A stretch of 14,507 nt of DNA, from positions 1 through 14,507 of the forward strand of contig CAUZEA010000129.1 of NCBI GenBank assembly GCA_963578605.1, written 5' to 3'. Positions within the stretch are counted from its first letter, which is position 1. The number at the start of each line of letters is the position of its first letter. A program made the translations under genes and the position numbers. The DNA comes from JAKVCB01 sp963578605 (GTDB lineage Bacteria > Planctomycetota > Planctomycetia > Pirellulales > Lacipirellulaceae). Shown here piece after piece: positions 1 to 7,522 of the stretch. The notes under the pieces are model-generated. The model was given only the letters and a program-made list of their open reading frames with translations, was not told the DNA's origin and ran no database searches.

Positions 1-547
1 GACATTATGTTCGCTAGCCGTTTCTGAAGAGACGTACGGATCAAAGGCCACAATCGTCATGTCAAACGGGGCTGCCAATTGCGCAAGCTGTTGTCCGATT
101 CTCCCGAATCCCTAACGTCGCGTTTTCCATGTCCTTGTTGTCGTTGTCAAAGCGGCTGTTCCAATTGCCAGCTTTGACTTGTTGATCCCAGAACACAACT
201 CGTTTACAGAGAGCCAAAACCCACGCAATGGAAGCCTCTGCAACCGCACGTGCACCAGCACCCGGCGTGAAGACCACGGGAATTCCACGTTCGGTAGCCG
301 CGGCAACACACACCTTGTCATATCCAACGCCCGTGCGACCAATGACTTTCAGGTTGCCAGCCGCATTGAGAGCCTGTTCGGTAAATGTCCCGTCTCCACG
401 CAAAACAACACCAATCGCGTCGTCCAAAAGTGGCAACAGCGATTCTTGAGTTTGGTCTGGGGTAATGATGATTTCGCCAAAAGGTTCCAGTATTTCAATC
501 AACGGGGCGAATAATGGACCCGTACCAATGATCGTTGGCTTTGTCAT
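1..547 (-). pseudogene. D-2-hydroxyacid dehydrogenase (SerA-like), frameshifted and cut by window edge
   Basis: The N-terminal part (161 codons before a stop at 62-64) reads as an NAD-dependent D-isomer-specific 2-hydroxyacid dehydrogenase, the family of phosphoglycerate dehydrogenase. It shows RTGVGYD (residues 71-77) and PGAGARAVAE (95-104), both typical of the family. ATG at 547 is preceded by GAGG five bases upstream. The reading frame breaks at the start of the NAD-binding domain, near 105-111: after NATLGIR the expected Rossmann sequence GFGRIGQQLAQLAAPFD continues in another frame and runs cleanly to base 1. The pattern fits an 8-bp deletion between two GGATT direct repeats, one of which remains (aatcc at 107-111), although a sequencing error is possible. 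As written, the product lacks cofactor binding and would be inactive. The substrate cannot be told from this fragment. Confidence 0.85.
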
Positions 548-627
548 GCTTGCCTCAATATGGGGGAGTGATAAGGTTTCGGATCAAAAGCATATTCAGC
601 GACGTTCGTTTTGGAGAAGAGACACGC

Positions 628-810
628 CTAGTCGGGTTGCGTCGCAGAGTTCTTCGTATCCACAAACCGAAATGAATACAGCTTCGTCAGGTTCATCTTG
701 AAGTACAACTTGATCGGCTTGCCAGCTAACGACGAAACGTCCGTATTGCCTTTCCAGTGTACCGGCTCTGTCGTTTCAAGAGTCGACCCCAACGGGCCGA
801 ATGTTGCCCG
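628..810 (-). pseudogene. C-terminal remnant of a glycosidase-like (GH32/concanavalin-fold type) protein
   Basis: About 57 codons directly downstream of the MFS gene stay open to a stop at 628-630. They encode a tail with VHWKGNTDVSSLAGKP followed by IKLYFKMNLTKLYSFRF. This resembles the end of secreted planctomycete glycosidase-like proteins, where a beta-sandwich closes with 'DVSSLAGKPVRLRF...ADLYSFRF'. That resemblance is from memory. There is no start codon before a methionine deep inside the conserved part, and the frame only continues upward as a shadow of the MFS gene. I read it as a leftover 3' end whose body was replaced when the MFS gene arrived. It is not expected to make a protein. 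Confidence 0.5.
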
Positions 811-817
811 TCTGCTT

Positions 818-2152
818 TTAGTCCTTCTGGGGAGTCGTCCCCGCTGCGCGCCCGGCCGTCTCGGGCAGCAACAGGCAGAGTGCCAGGGCCACGAGGAACA
901 GGGCCGGGACGATCGCCAGGGCCCAGCGAAACTCATCGGGGGTCGCGCTGGGGAGCTGCTCAATGGGGGGAATGTGGGGCACCTTCACCTGGTGCCGGAC
1001 GGGGCCCACGATCTGCTCCGTGAGGATCCAGCCGATCACAACCTGCAGCCCCGCCGCGAACATCATTGTGATGAAGTTGCAACAGGCCGCGGCCGTGCCG
1101 CGGAGCGACTCCGGAAAGAGCTCCATCGCGACGGCAAAGCAAATGACTTCGGTACTTGTAAAGAGGCCGCCCACGAACATCACCGCAAGTAACCCGCCGT
1201 AACCGAGAAACGAGGGCCAAAGCAGCAATAGCATTGCTATCCCGCCCCCGAAAATGCCCACCAACAGCGGCCCCTTGCGCGAGCCTATGAGATCGGACAT
1301 GATCCCCACCAGTGGGCAGCCGATCAGCCAACCAACCCCCAGGATGATGGTGGCAAAACTTGCCTGCTCCGGGCTGTATCCCCCGGCGTTCTCCATGAAA
1401 GTGTTGCCCCACATTGCCGCGAGCACGCTCAGTGGCAAGTAGAGCACTCCACACACCGTGCCAATCGCCCACATCTGCCAGCGGGAAAGCACCTGCACAA
1501 TACCCCGAAAAATGCCGATCCTAAGCTCGCTCTCCTTTGCGAATCGATCCTTAAACCAGCCAGGTCGCCGCGGAATGACAAATAGAATAAGTCCCGCCAA
1601 TGCAAAGCCTGGCCAACTACAGACCATCACAACCTCGCGCCAGCCGAATGCCCCCACGGCAGCCACCAGCGGAGTCTGGCCAAACATCTGGCCCAACATC
1701 CCTACCGCTGTGGTGATCCCCACAATCAGCGCCAGTCGGCTCGGCGGGAACCAGACCGTGGCGACGTAAATCGTGCCGACAAAGGCAAACGCACTGCCAA
1801 ACCCGCTAAGACCCCTCGCAACGCTGATCTCGAGCAGGTTGTGTGCCGTCCCAAAAAGCAAGCAGCTCGCAGCGCAAATGGCCGTTGCGACACACAGGAT
1901 GAACTTCGTGCCGAAGCGGTCGAAGAGCCCGCCCACAACCAGTTGCAGAAGGGCATAGATCCAGAGGTACACCGACAGCGCCCAGACCAGCTTTACCGGC
2001 GAGGCTTCAGCGACCCGGGTGAGATCTACCAGGATGACATTGGGCATCACCCAGACGAACTGCTCGTAAAGGAAGAACAGCGCAGCGATGCTCCAGAAGA
2101 GCCAACCATACCAGTGTCCCCGCTCCAGCCGAGAGCCAAAGTTGATCATCAT
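818..2152 (-). CDS. MFS transporter, probable organic-anion carrier
   Basis: This 444-residue inner-membrane protein has the layout of a 12-helix major facilitator. The loop 2-3 signature is GGLFDRFGTK (74-83), the equivalent half-repeat motif is GIMSDLIGSRKG (283-294), and ELFPESLRGTA (344-354) precedes a late helix. Twin methionine codons stand at 2152 and 2149, with a GGGAA ribosome site about five bases before the first. The length is normal. Residues 380-410 form a proline-rich hydrophilic stretch before the last helix, longer than usual for the family. The general look, with WFPPSR after helix 4, is that of anion:cation symporters or organic-acid carriers, but the substrate cannot be read from sequence. 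It lies 207 bp downstream of the deaminase gene on the same strand, so co-transcription is possible but not shown. Confidence 0.85.
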   Translation of the reverse strand: MMINFGSRLERGHWYGWLFWSIAALFFLYEQFVWVMPNVILVDLTRVAEASPVKLVWALSVYLWIYALLQLVVGGLFDRFGTKFILCVATAICAASCLLFGTAHNLLEISVARGLSGFGSAFAFVGTIYVATVWFPPSRLALIVGITTAVGMLGQMFGQTPLVAAVGAFGWREVVMVCSWPGFALAGLILFVIPRRPGWFKDRFAKESELRIGIFRGIVQVLSRWQMWAIGTVCGVLYLPLSVLAAMWGNTFMENAGGYSPEQASFATIILGVGWLIGCPLVGIMSDLIGSRKGPLLVGIFGGGIAMLLLLWPSFLGYGGLLAVMFVGGLFTSTEVICFAVAMELFPESLRGTAAACCNFITMMFAAGLQVVIGWILTEQIVGPVRHQVKVPHIPPIEQLPSATPDEFRWALAIVPALFLVALALCLLLPETAGRAAGTTPQKD

Positions 2153-2295
2153 GAAATTCCCGCCGGGGGACGGTCAGCCGCAAAACCTGCTGCCCACACC
2201 CCTCGCATCCAGCAATCCAAGGCAAATAATCAAGCGCTGTTATAGCACGGCAGAAGGTTGCCTTAGAAGAACGCAAGCCGGCAATCATGTGTCAT

Positions 2296-2313
2296 GGGGC
2301 AAGAGTTGACCCC
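2296..2313. repeat. Small hairpin with CAA-GAG-TTG core
   Basis: GGGGCAAGAGTTGACCCC can fold into GGGG.CAA / TTG.CCCC with a three-base loop and one bulged A. It lies between the deaminase and MFS genes. A weaker version with the same CAAGAGTTG core lies at 7697-7711. It could be a REP-like element or a mild terminator for the deaminase transcript, but there is no T-run to support termination. Confidence 0.3.
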
Positions 2314-2359
2314 AATTCCCCCCGCAGACTCAGTCATGGCGCAGCCGTCGGGCCGGCAC

Positions 2360-2926
2360 TCAATAAGGGTGTCGGTTCTCGCGCGCCATCCACGCCTTGT
2401 ACGCCTGCTCGCCTATCTCGGGATGAACCTGTTGGATCTTGATGCGCCGCTCGGAGATCGGCCTGGCAAAGTCTTCGTATTGGAAGGCGTCGTCGAAGCC
2501 GATAGCACGCGTATCCTCCCAGCTTTTCGAAAAATACACGCCGCTGATCCGCGCCCAATAGATAGCGCTCATGCACATCGGGCAGGGAGCACCACTGGTG
2601 TAAATCTCCATGCCATCGAGCATACACGCACGCTCAGGCACCAGGTCGGGAGATCCCTCGGGTCTTGGAATCAGGTGCAACGTGAATTCGTTCTGATTCT
2701 TTTCGGAAATACTGGGGGCGTAAGGATTCAGCACCCGCACCGCCTTCCGAATCGCTTCTATCTCAGCGTGCGCGGTGATGTCGCCGGTCAGCAGTACGCA
2801 ATTCTGACCACGCGAAACGATCTCCCCATCGTTGACAATCACCGCCCCGAATGGCCCACCCCAGCCGTTCTCGACCGATTCTTGCGCAAGCCTCACCGCT
2901 TCTTTAATGAATGTCTCAACCGACAT
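2360..2926 (-). CDS. GuaD-like nucleobase/nucleoside deaminase (cytidine deaminase fold)
   Basis: This 188-residue zinc hydrolase belongs to the CMP/dCMP deaminase superfamily. The zinc and catalytic residues are present: HAE at 53-55 and PCPMC at 114-118 (two cysteine ligands). The stretch after it, AIYWARISGVYFS followed by GFDDAFQYEDFARP, closely resembles Bacillus guanine deaminase, so deamination of guanine or a related base is the best guess. The protein is longer than the Bacillus enzyme (about 156 residues) because of an insertion near residues 70-105, between the two zinc motifs. I chose ATG 2926 because GGGGAA lies just upstream and the family domain begins there. An in-frame ATG at 2998 would add 24 unconserved residues without a ribosome site. 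The role is probably purine salvage or nitrogen scavenging. Confidence 0.85.
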   Translation of the reverse strand: MSVETFIKEAVRLAQESVENGWGGPFGAVIVNDGEIVSRGQNCVLLTGDITAHAEIEAIRKAVRVLNPYAPSISEKNQNEFTLHLIPRPEGSPDLVPERACMLDGMEIYTSGAPCPMCMSAIYWARISGVYFSKSWEDTRAIGFDDAFQYEDFARPISERRIKIQQVHPEIGEQAYKAWMARENRHPY

Positions 2927-3215
2927 CGGCTTCCCCGTTTGCTGCGCGCTTAAGCTGACAGGAATTCTAACCCCAGCTGATGTTACCTTATCCTCCAAAC
3001 GCGCTACGACTTTATCCTATAAGTGGTCGGGAGGCAAGTTTCACGTTGGATTTCCCATAAATGATCCAGCTCTTGTTCCGGGCCCGCTCACCTCGGTCCA
3101 ATCGGTTCGTTAGCTGGCAAGTCGCCGCTGCAAGTCACCGTATGGGCCTTGGTAATGACCCGTTTCCACGGACCCGCAGGCAGCATGGTCCATCCACCCG
3201 ACCTGTCGTCGCCTA
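2927..3215. other. Intergenic region between IorA-like and deaminase genes
   Basis: About 290 bases in which I see no convincing gene, terminator or repeat. Short open frames here on the plus strand have no coding character or ribosome site. The deaminase promoter presumably lies in it. Confidence 0.4.
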
Positions 3216-4835
3216 TCAACTCACCCGCTCACACGGCGCGTGCACAATGACCAACGCCAGGCCGGTCTGCACCAAAGCTTCCCGAAAGAGTTCTTCCCGT
3301 CTTTCAGGAGGGTCGTCCGGGCCGAACTTACGAATCCATTTAACCCCACACGCACGGGCAATCTCATCCATCTGCAACTGGGGCACAACGTGACCACGGG
3401 CATCCCGACCGCTACCGGCATGCGGTTGAAATCCGGAAGTCACGGTCGAACCATTGTCCAGGACCACCATCACCACATCACTTTGGTGCTGCACCGCGTT
3501 CACGATTGCTGGCAGGGTCAGGTGAAAAAACGACGAATCGCCAAAGAGCGCCACCGCCCGCTCGTCGGTTCCCACTTTTCGCATGCCATCTGCGATCCCC
3601 ACCGCAGAGCCCATGGCATATTTTGCATCCAGGCGCTCGCCAACCGTCACCAGGCAACCCGGATCGCCAACCAACAACGGTCTTTGTCCCAGTGCATCGG
3701 CCGCACGTTGGAGCGAATCGAGCACGTCGCCAAATCGACAGCCCCTGCAGTGCTGCAGACGCACGGGCTTTTCTGCCTGTTCGGCGGCCTCACTGAAATG
3801 TTTCGCAATCGTCATGCCGGGCGAAAAATCGAGCAGTGCCCGCTCGATTTGCCAGCGGTACAGTTCTCCTTCCCGGGGCACGTGCCCCGACTCTTTGCCG
3901 AAGATCCTGGCCTGCAGACCACCATCGTGAGCAACCGCCTTGATTTGTCGCTCGACAAACGGCTCGTTTTCTTCCAGAACCAACACATCACTCAACCCGT
4001 CCAAAAACGCGAGAACAGTTTTCCGGGCAAGTGGAAACAGATGTGACAATTGCAGCAGACGTAAATCCTGGCGTGCTGTGTCGCCGAGGACGTCGAGAAG
4101 TTTTCGATAAGCCAGGCCACACCCGATCACACCCAACACCCCATCACCTGTTATTTGGTCAAAGGGCGAGGCGTTTGCCCACTCTTCCAGCGCGGCCAGT
4201 CGAGCATGAAGTTCACGATGCATGCCAATGGCCGTGCGCGGAACGGGATTGTATCGCCACGGCTCGCGAATCATCTCCAGCCGTGGCGCAGGAGGCGGAT
4301 TGTCGGGGACCTCGACATTGTGACTCACCGACTGCGAAAAGCTGCGCGTCTCGCGCAGGATGACCGGCGAACGCAAACGCTCCGACACTTCGAATGCCTC
4401 GATCGTCATGGCATAGGCGGCAGCCGGGGTCGCCGGCTCGAGCATGGGCATTTCCAAAAGCGGTGCGAGCGACCGTGTGTCCTGTTCATTCTGCGAACCG
4501 TAAGCGCCCGGGTCGTCGCCCAGCAGGATCACCAACCCCGCGTGAACTCCCGTAAGGTTGAGCACCATGAGCGGGTCGAGCATCACGTTCATACCCACGC
4601 TCTTGGTGCAAACCAGCGCTCGACCTCCCGCAAGCGATGCACCAATACCCATCTCGGCAGCTACCTTTTCGTTGCTCGACCACTCGATATGCACCTCTTT
4701 TTCGTCCGTCAGCGCCACCAGACTTTGCAGGGTACCGGAGCTGGGTGAACCGGGGTAACCAGTCACTAATTTGACCCCGGAGACGATCGCCCCGTAGGCA
4801 AAGGCTTCGTCACCTGTCAGTGTAAGCTGGGCCAT
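3216..4835 (-). CDS. IorA-like thiamine-diphosphate 2-oxoacid oxidoreductase subunit lacking the ferredoxin domain
   Basis: The 539 residues follow the alpha subunit of indolepyruvate:ferredoxin oxidoreductase. A PFOR-type N-terminal domain carries VTGYPGSPSS (24-33) and EWSSNEKVAAEM (51-62). A transketolase-type domain follows near 230-320. The C-terminal TPP domain has HCRGCRFGD (362-370), GDPGC (390-394), and the cofactor/Mg motif GDSSFFH (432-438) followed by LDN (459-461). Classical IorA is about 600 residues or more and ends in two 4Fe-4S cysteine clusters. Here the protein stops at about residue 539 with only one late cysteine (535), so that electron exit is missing. No beta-subunit gene is visible nearby. 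It may be a decarboxylase, or it may pass electrons to an unlinked partner. The Fae paralog lies 194 bp upstream on the same strand. The substrate is unknown. Confidence 0.8.
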   Translation of the reverse strand: MAQLTLTGDEAFAYGAIVSGVKLVTGYPGSPSSGTLQSLVALTDEKEVHIEWSSNEKVAAEMGIGASLAGGRALVCTKSVGMNVMLDPLMVLNLTGVHAGLVILLGDDPGAYGSQNEQDTRSLAPLLEMPMLEPATPAAAYAMTIEAFEVSERLRSPVILRETRSFSQSVSHNVEVPDNPPPAPRLEMIREPWRYNPVPRTAIGMHRELHARLAALEEWANASPFDQITGDGVLGVIGCGLAYRKLLDVLGDTARQDLRLLQLSHLFPLARKTVLAFLDGLSDVLVLEENEPFVERQIKAVAHDGGLQARIFGKESGHVPREGELYRWQIERALLDFSPGMTIAKHFSEAAEQAEKPVRLQHCRGCRFGDVLDSLQRAADALGQRPLLVGDPGCLVTVGERLDAKYAMGSAVGIADGMRKVGTDERAVALFGDSSFFHLTLPAIVNAVQHQSDVVMVVLDNGSTVTSGFQPHAGSGRDARGHVVPQLQMDEIARACGVKWIRKFGPDDPPERREELFREALVQTGLALVIVHAPCERVS

Positions 4836-5029
4836 TGGTTGACTTTCGTGATGACCGGTGGACCTGGACGAAGTGAAATTTCGATAAAAATGTTCGCGTG
4901 TCAGGGTGGCCGCCTGCCAGTGACTGACCTGTCCCCAGGATGGCCTTTAGTTTTTAAGCCACATTGTTTGGCATTTGCACGTGGTGCTGCTGGAGAAAGC
5001 TCACCGCCTGGCCAGCCGATTTTTTCTTA

Positions 5030-5578
5030 TTAAAGGGTGCCCTCCAGCCCTTTTTGATAGTACTTGTGCACAATCTCTTCCTGGTGCTCGAGCAACCAGT
5101 CGATCGTGGGCTCGTTGTTCATCGCCTTGTGAATAGCCAGCGCCGTGGCTTTGCGATGAATTTCAAACAGCGCCTTGTGATCGAGGTTTTCATCGGTCGC
5201 CACGCCCGGGTTGAGCCACACCGAGCACACAATGCCCAGGTCGTTGGCCTTTTCTTTGGGAATGTCGCCGGCCCGCACCGCGTCGAGCACACCGTTGGCG
5301 ATTGCAGCCTGCACGGTACCCATCAGGATGTTGGTGTAGGCGGTACTCTTGACCGTGACCTTGCTGACCATCAGCGTCACGGGTCGCACTTGCACGTCAG
5401 TGTTCAGAATCGCAAAGACTTTTGAGTGCCCGGCAGCCTGGTCACCGGTCAGGGTTGCAATGGCCGTACCGACCGGTCCATCGAGTTCGCCGATCACCAC
5501 TTCCGGTTCAGCGGCAGTAAAGGCAGGACCACCCGCAACCAGTGCTTCGCCTGTTCGCATCACAATTCGTTCACTCAT
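5030..5578 (-). CDS. Formaldehyde-activating enzyme (Fae) paralog with altered active site
   Basis: This 182-residue protein matches the Fae fold. It has the N-terminal GEALV (10-14), the VTLMVSKVTVK strand (67-77) corresponding to NTLLFNKVTIK in true Fae, and IPKEKANDLGIVCSVW (106-121) corresponding to the IP.DEADDL..LVGVFIHW region. True Fae condenses formaldehyde with tetrahydromethanopterin and uses a conserved histidine in the segment AHIDL..G. Here the same segment reads AEPEVVIG (23-30), with glutamate in place of that histidine. I therefore read this as a Fae-like paralog (Fae2/Fae3 type, as known from methylotrophs and planctomycetes) that may bind a one-carbon or pterin ligand but not carry out the standard reaction. 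ATG 5578 has an AAGGA ribosome site eight bases upstream, buried in a hairpin. A C-terminal helix (158-176) extends beyond the core. Confidence 0.85.
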   Translation of the reverse strand: MSERIVMRTGEALVAGGPAFTAAEPEVVIGELDGPVGTAIATLTGDQAAGHSKVFAILNTDVQVRPVTLMVSKVTVKSTAYTNILMGTVQAAIANGVLDAVRAGDIPKEKANDLGIVCSVWLNPGVATDENLDHKALFEIHRKATALAIHKAMNNEPTIDWLLEHQEEIVHKYYQKGLEGTL

Positions 5579-5603
5579 CGATCGATTCCTTTAGCGCTAA
5601 AGG
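5579..5603 (-). promoter_or_regulatory. Shine-Dalgarno-sequestering hairpin of the Fae paralog leader
   Basis: On the mRNA strand the 16-base perfect palindrome CCTTTAGCGCTAAAGG (5603-5588) ends nine bases before the ATG. The 3' arm AAAGG, with the following A, is the Shine-Dalgarno sequence, and the 5' arm CCTTT pairs with it in a six-base-pair stem with a GCGC loop. The duplicated leader at 7532-7547 keeps the same position and pairing with a compensatory change. It could equally be a DNA operator for a dimeric repressor. Confidence 0.55.
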
Positions 5604-5639
5604 GGCTCAGAAATTGGGTTAAAAACTTTTCAGCCGCCA

Positions 5640-5670
5640 ATTCTACCGTGACAGGCCAGCCTTGGGGACC
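5640..5670 (-). promoter_or_regulatory. Candidate promoter of the Fae paralog
   Basis: A TAGAAT box (5645-5640) lies 67 bases before the start codon, with GGTCCCC (5670-5664) beginning 25 bases upstream of it. The same two elements at the same spacing are kept in the duplicated leader (7612-7582), although the bases between have diverged. There is no good -35 consensus. The terminator just upstream means the Fae paralog needs its own promoter here. Confidence 0.4.
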
Positions 5671-5680
5671 AGGCCCAGGG

Positions 5681-5701
5681 AGAAAAATCGCCCGCGGCGA
5701 T
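5681..5701 (-). terminator. Intrinsic terminator downstream of the fumarase gene
   Basis: Read on the minus strand, ATCGCC-GCG-GGCGAT forms a perfect six-base-pair stem with a three-base loop, followed at once by TTTTCT. It lies about 110 bases after the fumarase stop and before the Fae leader, so it should separate the two transcripts. Confidence 0.7.
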
Positions 5702-5707
5702 CGGCCC

Positions 5708-5737
5708 GTTGCAACTGGCATCGTTGCAACTGGCATT
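5708..5737. repeat. Tandem 15-bp repeat, two copies plus a start of a third
   Basis: GTTGCAACTGGCATC (5708-5722) is followed directly by GTTGCAACTGGCATT (5723-5737) and then GTTGC. It lies between the fumarase stop and its terminator, so it would be in the 3' untranslated part of the transcript. Confidence 0.9.
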
Positions 5738-5808
5738 GTTGCTATCGTCGAGGTGCAGGCCTGGCGATCTCTGCTTTATCGCTACCGCATCCCGAATCGC
5801 TGTAAAAC

Positions 5809-7326
5809 TTAGATAATTGCAAGCTGTTCTGTTTCTATTTTGTGCTGCCAGAATTTCGGCCCTATTTGGTGCACGGATTCACCCGTGCTATCAACCGCGA
5901 CTGTCACTGGCATATCAACAACATCAAACTCATAAATAGCTTCCATGCCCAATTCAGGAAAGCCGACAACTTCAGCATTTTTAATGGCTTGCGAAACCAG
6001 GTAGGCCGCGCCACCAACCGCAATCAAATAGCTTGACTCATACTCTTTAATGGCCTCAATGGCCACAGGGCCACGCTCAGCTTTACCAATCATTCCCATA
6101 AGACCCGTTTGCGCCAAAACTTGACGCGTAAATTTGTCCATCCGAGTCGCCGTTGTCGGACCAGCAGGGCCCATAACTTCTTCGCGCACCGGGTCGACAG
6201 GACCTACATAGTAGATAAAACGACCAGCAAGATCGACCGGGAGCTCTTCACCTTTATCTAACAGGTCAACGATTTTTTTATGTGCGGCGTCGCGGCCGGT
6301 GAGCATCTTGCCATTAAGCAATAAGGCATCGCCCGGCTTCCAGGACTTGATATCTTCCCTGGTAATTTCTTGCAAGTTGACCCGCTTGACATTAGCACCA
6401 GCATCACGGGCAACTTCTGGCCAATCCTCAAGCCTGGGTGGATCAAGTTTTGCCGGGCCGCTGCCATCGAGTTTAAATTTCGTCCAACGCGTGGCGGCAC
6501 AATTCGGAATAATCCCGACTGGCTTGTTGGCCGCATGCGTGGGACAGTCCAGGACTTTAACATCCAGCACGGTTGTCAACCCGCCGAGACCCTGCGCACC
6601 AATACCTAATCGGTTAATTTTCTCATGCAACTCGAGGCGCAGCTCTTCGGCCCGGGTTTCTGCGCCCCTGGCCCGCAATTTCTGAATGTCGATCGGTTGC
6701 AGCAAAGCTTTTTTCGCCAGCGCCATCGCTTTGTCAGCAGTACCGCCAATACCGATACCTAGCATCCCCGGCGGGCACCAGCCGGCACCCATTTTAGGCA
6801 CTTGCTCCAGCACCCAGTCAACCACCGAGTCGGATGGATTAAGCATGGCAAACTTGCTTTTAGCTTCAGAGCCTCCCCCTTTGGCCACGACATAGACTTC
6901 CAGCGTATTCCCTGGAACCAGTTCATAACTGATCATTGCAGGGGTATTGTCGCCGGTATTTTTCCGCGCTCCATCGGGATCGGCCAGGATTGAAGCGCGC
7001 AGCTTGTTGTCGGGATGCTTGTAAGCCTGGCGCACGCCTTCATTGACCATGTCATCCACTGACATTTCGGCATCCCATTGGATGTCCATTCCAATTTTCA
7101 AAAACACGGTGACGATACCTGTATCCTGACAGATTGGCCGACGACCGGTGGCACACATGCGAGAATTAATGAGAATCTGCGCGAGCGCATCCTTGGCAGC
7201 CGGGTTCAACTCGCGCTCATAGGCCTCATTCACCGCATCAATAAAATCTTTAGGGTGATAATAAGAAATATATTGCAACGCATCGGCAATCGACTCAATT
7301 AAATCAGCTTGTTTTATAAGCGTCAT
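5809..7326 (-). CDS. fumA: Class I (iron-sulfur) fumarate hydratase
   Basis: This is a full-length 505-residue class I fumarase that interconverts fumarate and malate with an oxygen-sensitive 4Fe-4S cluster. Candidate cluster ligands are C66 (PICQDTG), C184 (GWCPPG) and C276 (PNCAATR), with spacing like that of structurally known class I fumarases. The alpha-type domain (1-280) is followed by the beta-type domain with GDALLLNGKMLTGRDAAHKK (332-351) and GPAGPTTATRMDKF (386-399). ATG 7326 has AGAGGT seven bases upstream. The gene is clearly more AT-rich than its neighbours and its sequence looks proteobacterial, which suggests horizontal transfer (judged by eye). It lies between two direct copies of the Fae leader. 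A tandem repeat sits in its 5' region and an intrinsic terminator follows it. The related L(+)-tartrate dehydratases cannot be excluded, but the single-chain two-domain layout favours fumarase. Confidence 0.93.
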   Translation of the reverse strand: MTLIKQADLIESIADALQYISYYHPKDFIDAVNEAYERELNPAAKDALAQILINSRMCATGRRPICQDTGIVTVFLKIGMDIQWDAEMSVDDMVNEGVRQAYKHPDNKLRASILADPDGARKNTGDNTPAMISYELVPGNTLEVYVVAKGGGSEAKSKFAMLNPSDSVVDWVLEQVPKMGAGWCPPGMLGIGIGGTADKAMALAKKALLQPIDIQKLRARGAETRAEELRLELHEKINRLGIGAQGLGGLTTVLDVKVLDCPTHAANKPVGIIPNCAATRWTKFKLDGSGPAKLDPPRLEDWPEVARDAGANVKRVNLQEITREDIKSWKPGDALLLNGKMLTGRDAAHKKIVDLLDKGEELPVDLAGRFIYYVGPVDPVREEVMGPAGPTTATRMDKFTRQVLAQTGLMGMIGKAERGPVAIEAIKEYESSYLIAVGGAAYLVSQAIKNAEVVGFPELGMEAIYEFDVVDMPVTVAVDSTGESVHQIGPKFWQHKIETEQLAII

Positions 7327-7347
7327 GTACTCTACCTCTATGGCCTG

Positions 7348-7389
7348 GCTGTATCTGTTACCCGATTTGCTGTATCTGTTACCCGATTT
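7348..7389. repeat. Perfect 21-bp tandem duplication upstream of the fumarase gene
   Basis: The 21-base unit beginning GCTGTATCTG and ending TTACCCGATTT occurs at 7348-7368 and again, unchanged, at 7369-7389. It ends 21 bases before the fumarase start codon, so copy-number changes would alter its promoter or 5' untranslated region. Confidence 0.95.
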
Positions 7390-7471
7390 AAATGCGCATC
7401 CATGCGGCTCAAAGCCCGGTTCGTTTGTGTTCTAAACACTTCGATTGAATTGATTCTGTGTGCTCACCACC

Positions 7472-7522
7472 TTACGCAGTTCCAGGAATTTTTGCTCTTT
7501 GCATCACAATCCGTTCGCTCAT
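7472..7522 (-). pseudogene. 5' stub of a second Fae-like gene
   Basis: On the minus strand an ATG at 7522 opens a 16-codon frame, MSERIVMQRAKIPGTA, then TAA. The first seven residues match the intact Fae paralog (MSERIVM), as does the sequence upstream, including a CAGGA ribosome site and its hairpin. After codon seven the resemblance ends. It is a truncated duplicate whose body is gone, most simply lost when the fumarase segment was inserted or by recombination. A functional leader peptide is less likely but not excluded. Confidence 0.75.

Noticed and set aside
960..1472. Second minus-strand frame inside the MFS gene
   Set aside because: It overlaps fully with the MFS frame, which has the complete helix pattern.
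3240..4748. Long plus-strand open frames opposite the IorA-like gene
   Set aside because: They are antisense shadows: the minus strand carries clear thiamine-diphosphate motifs, while the plus frames are Arg/His/Pro-rich with no recognisable domain.
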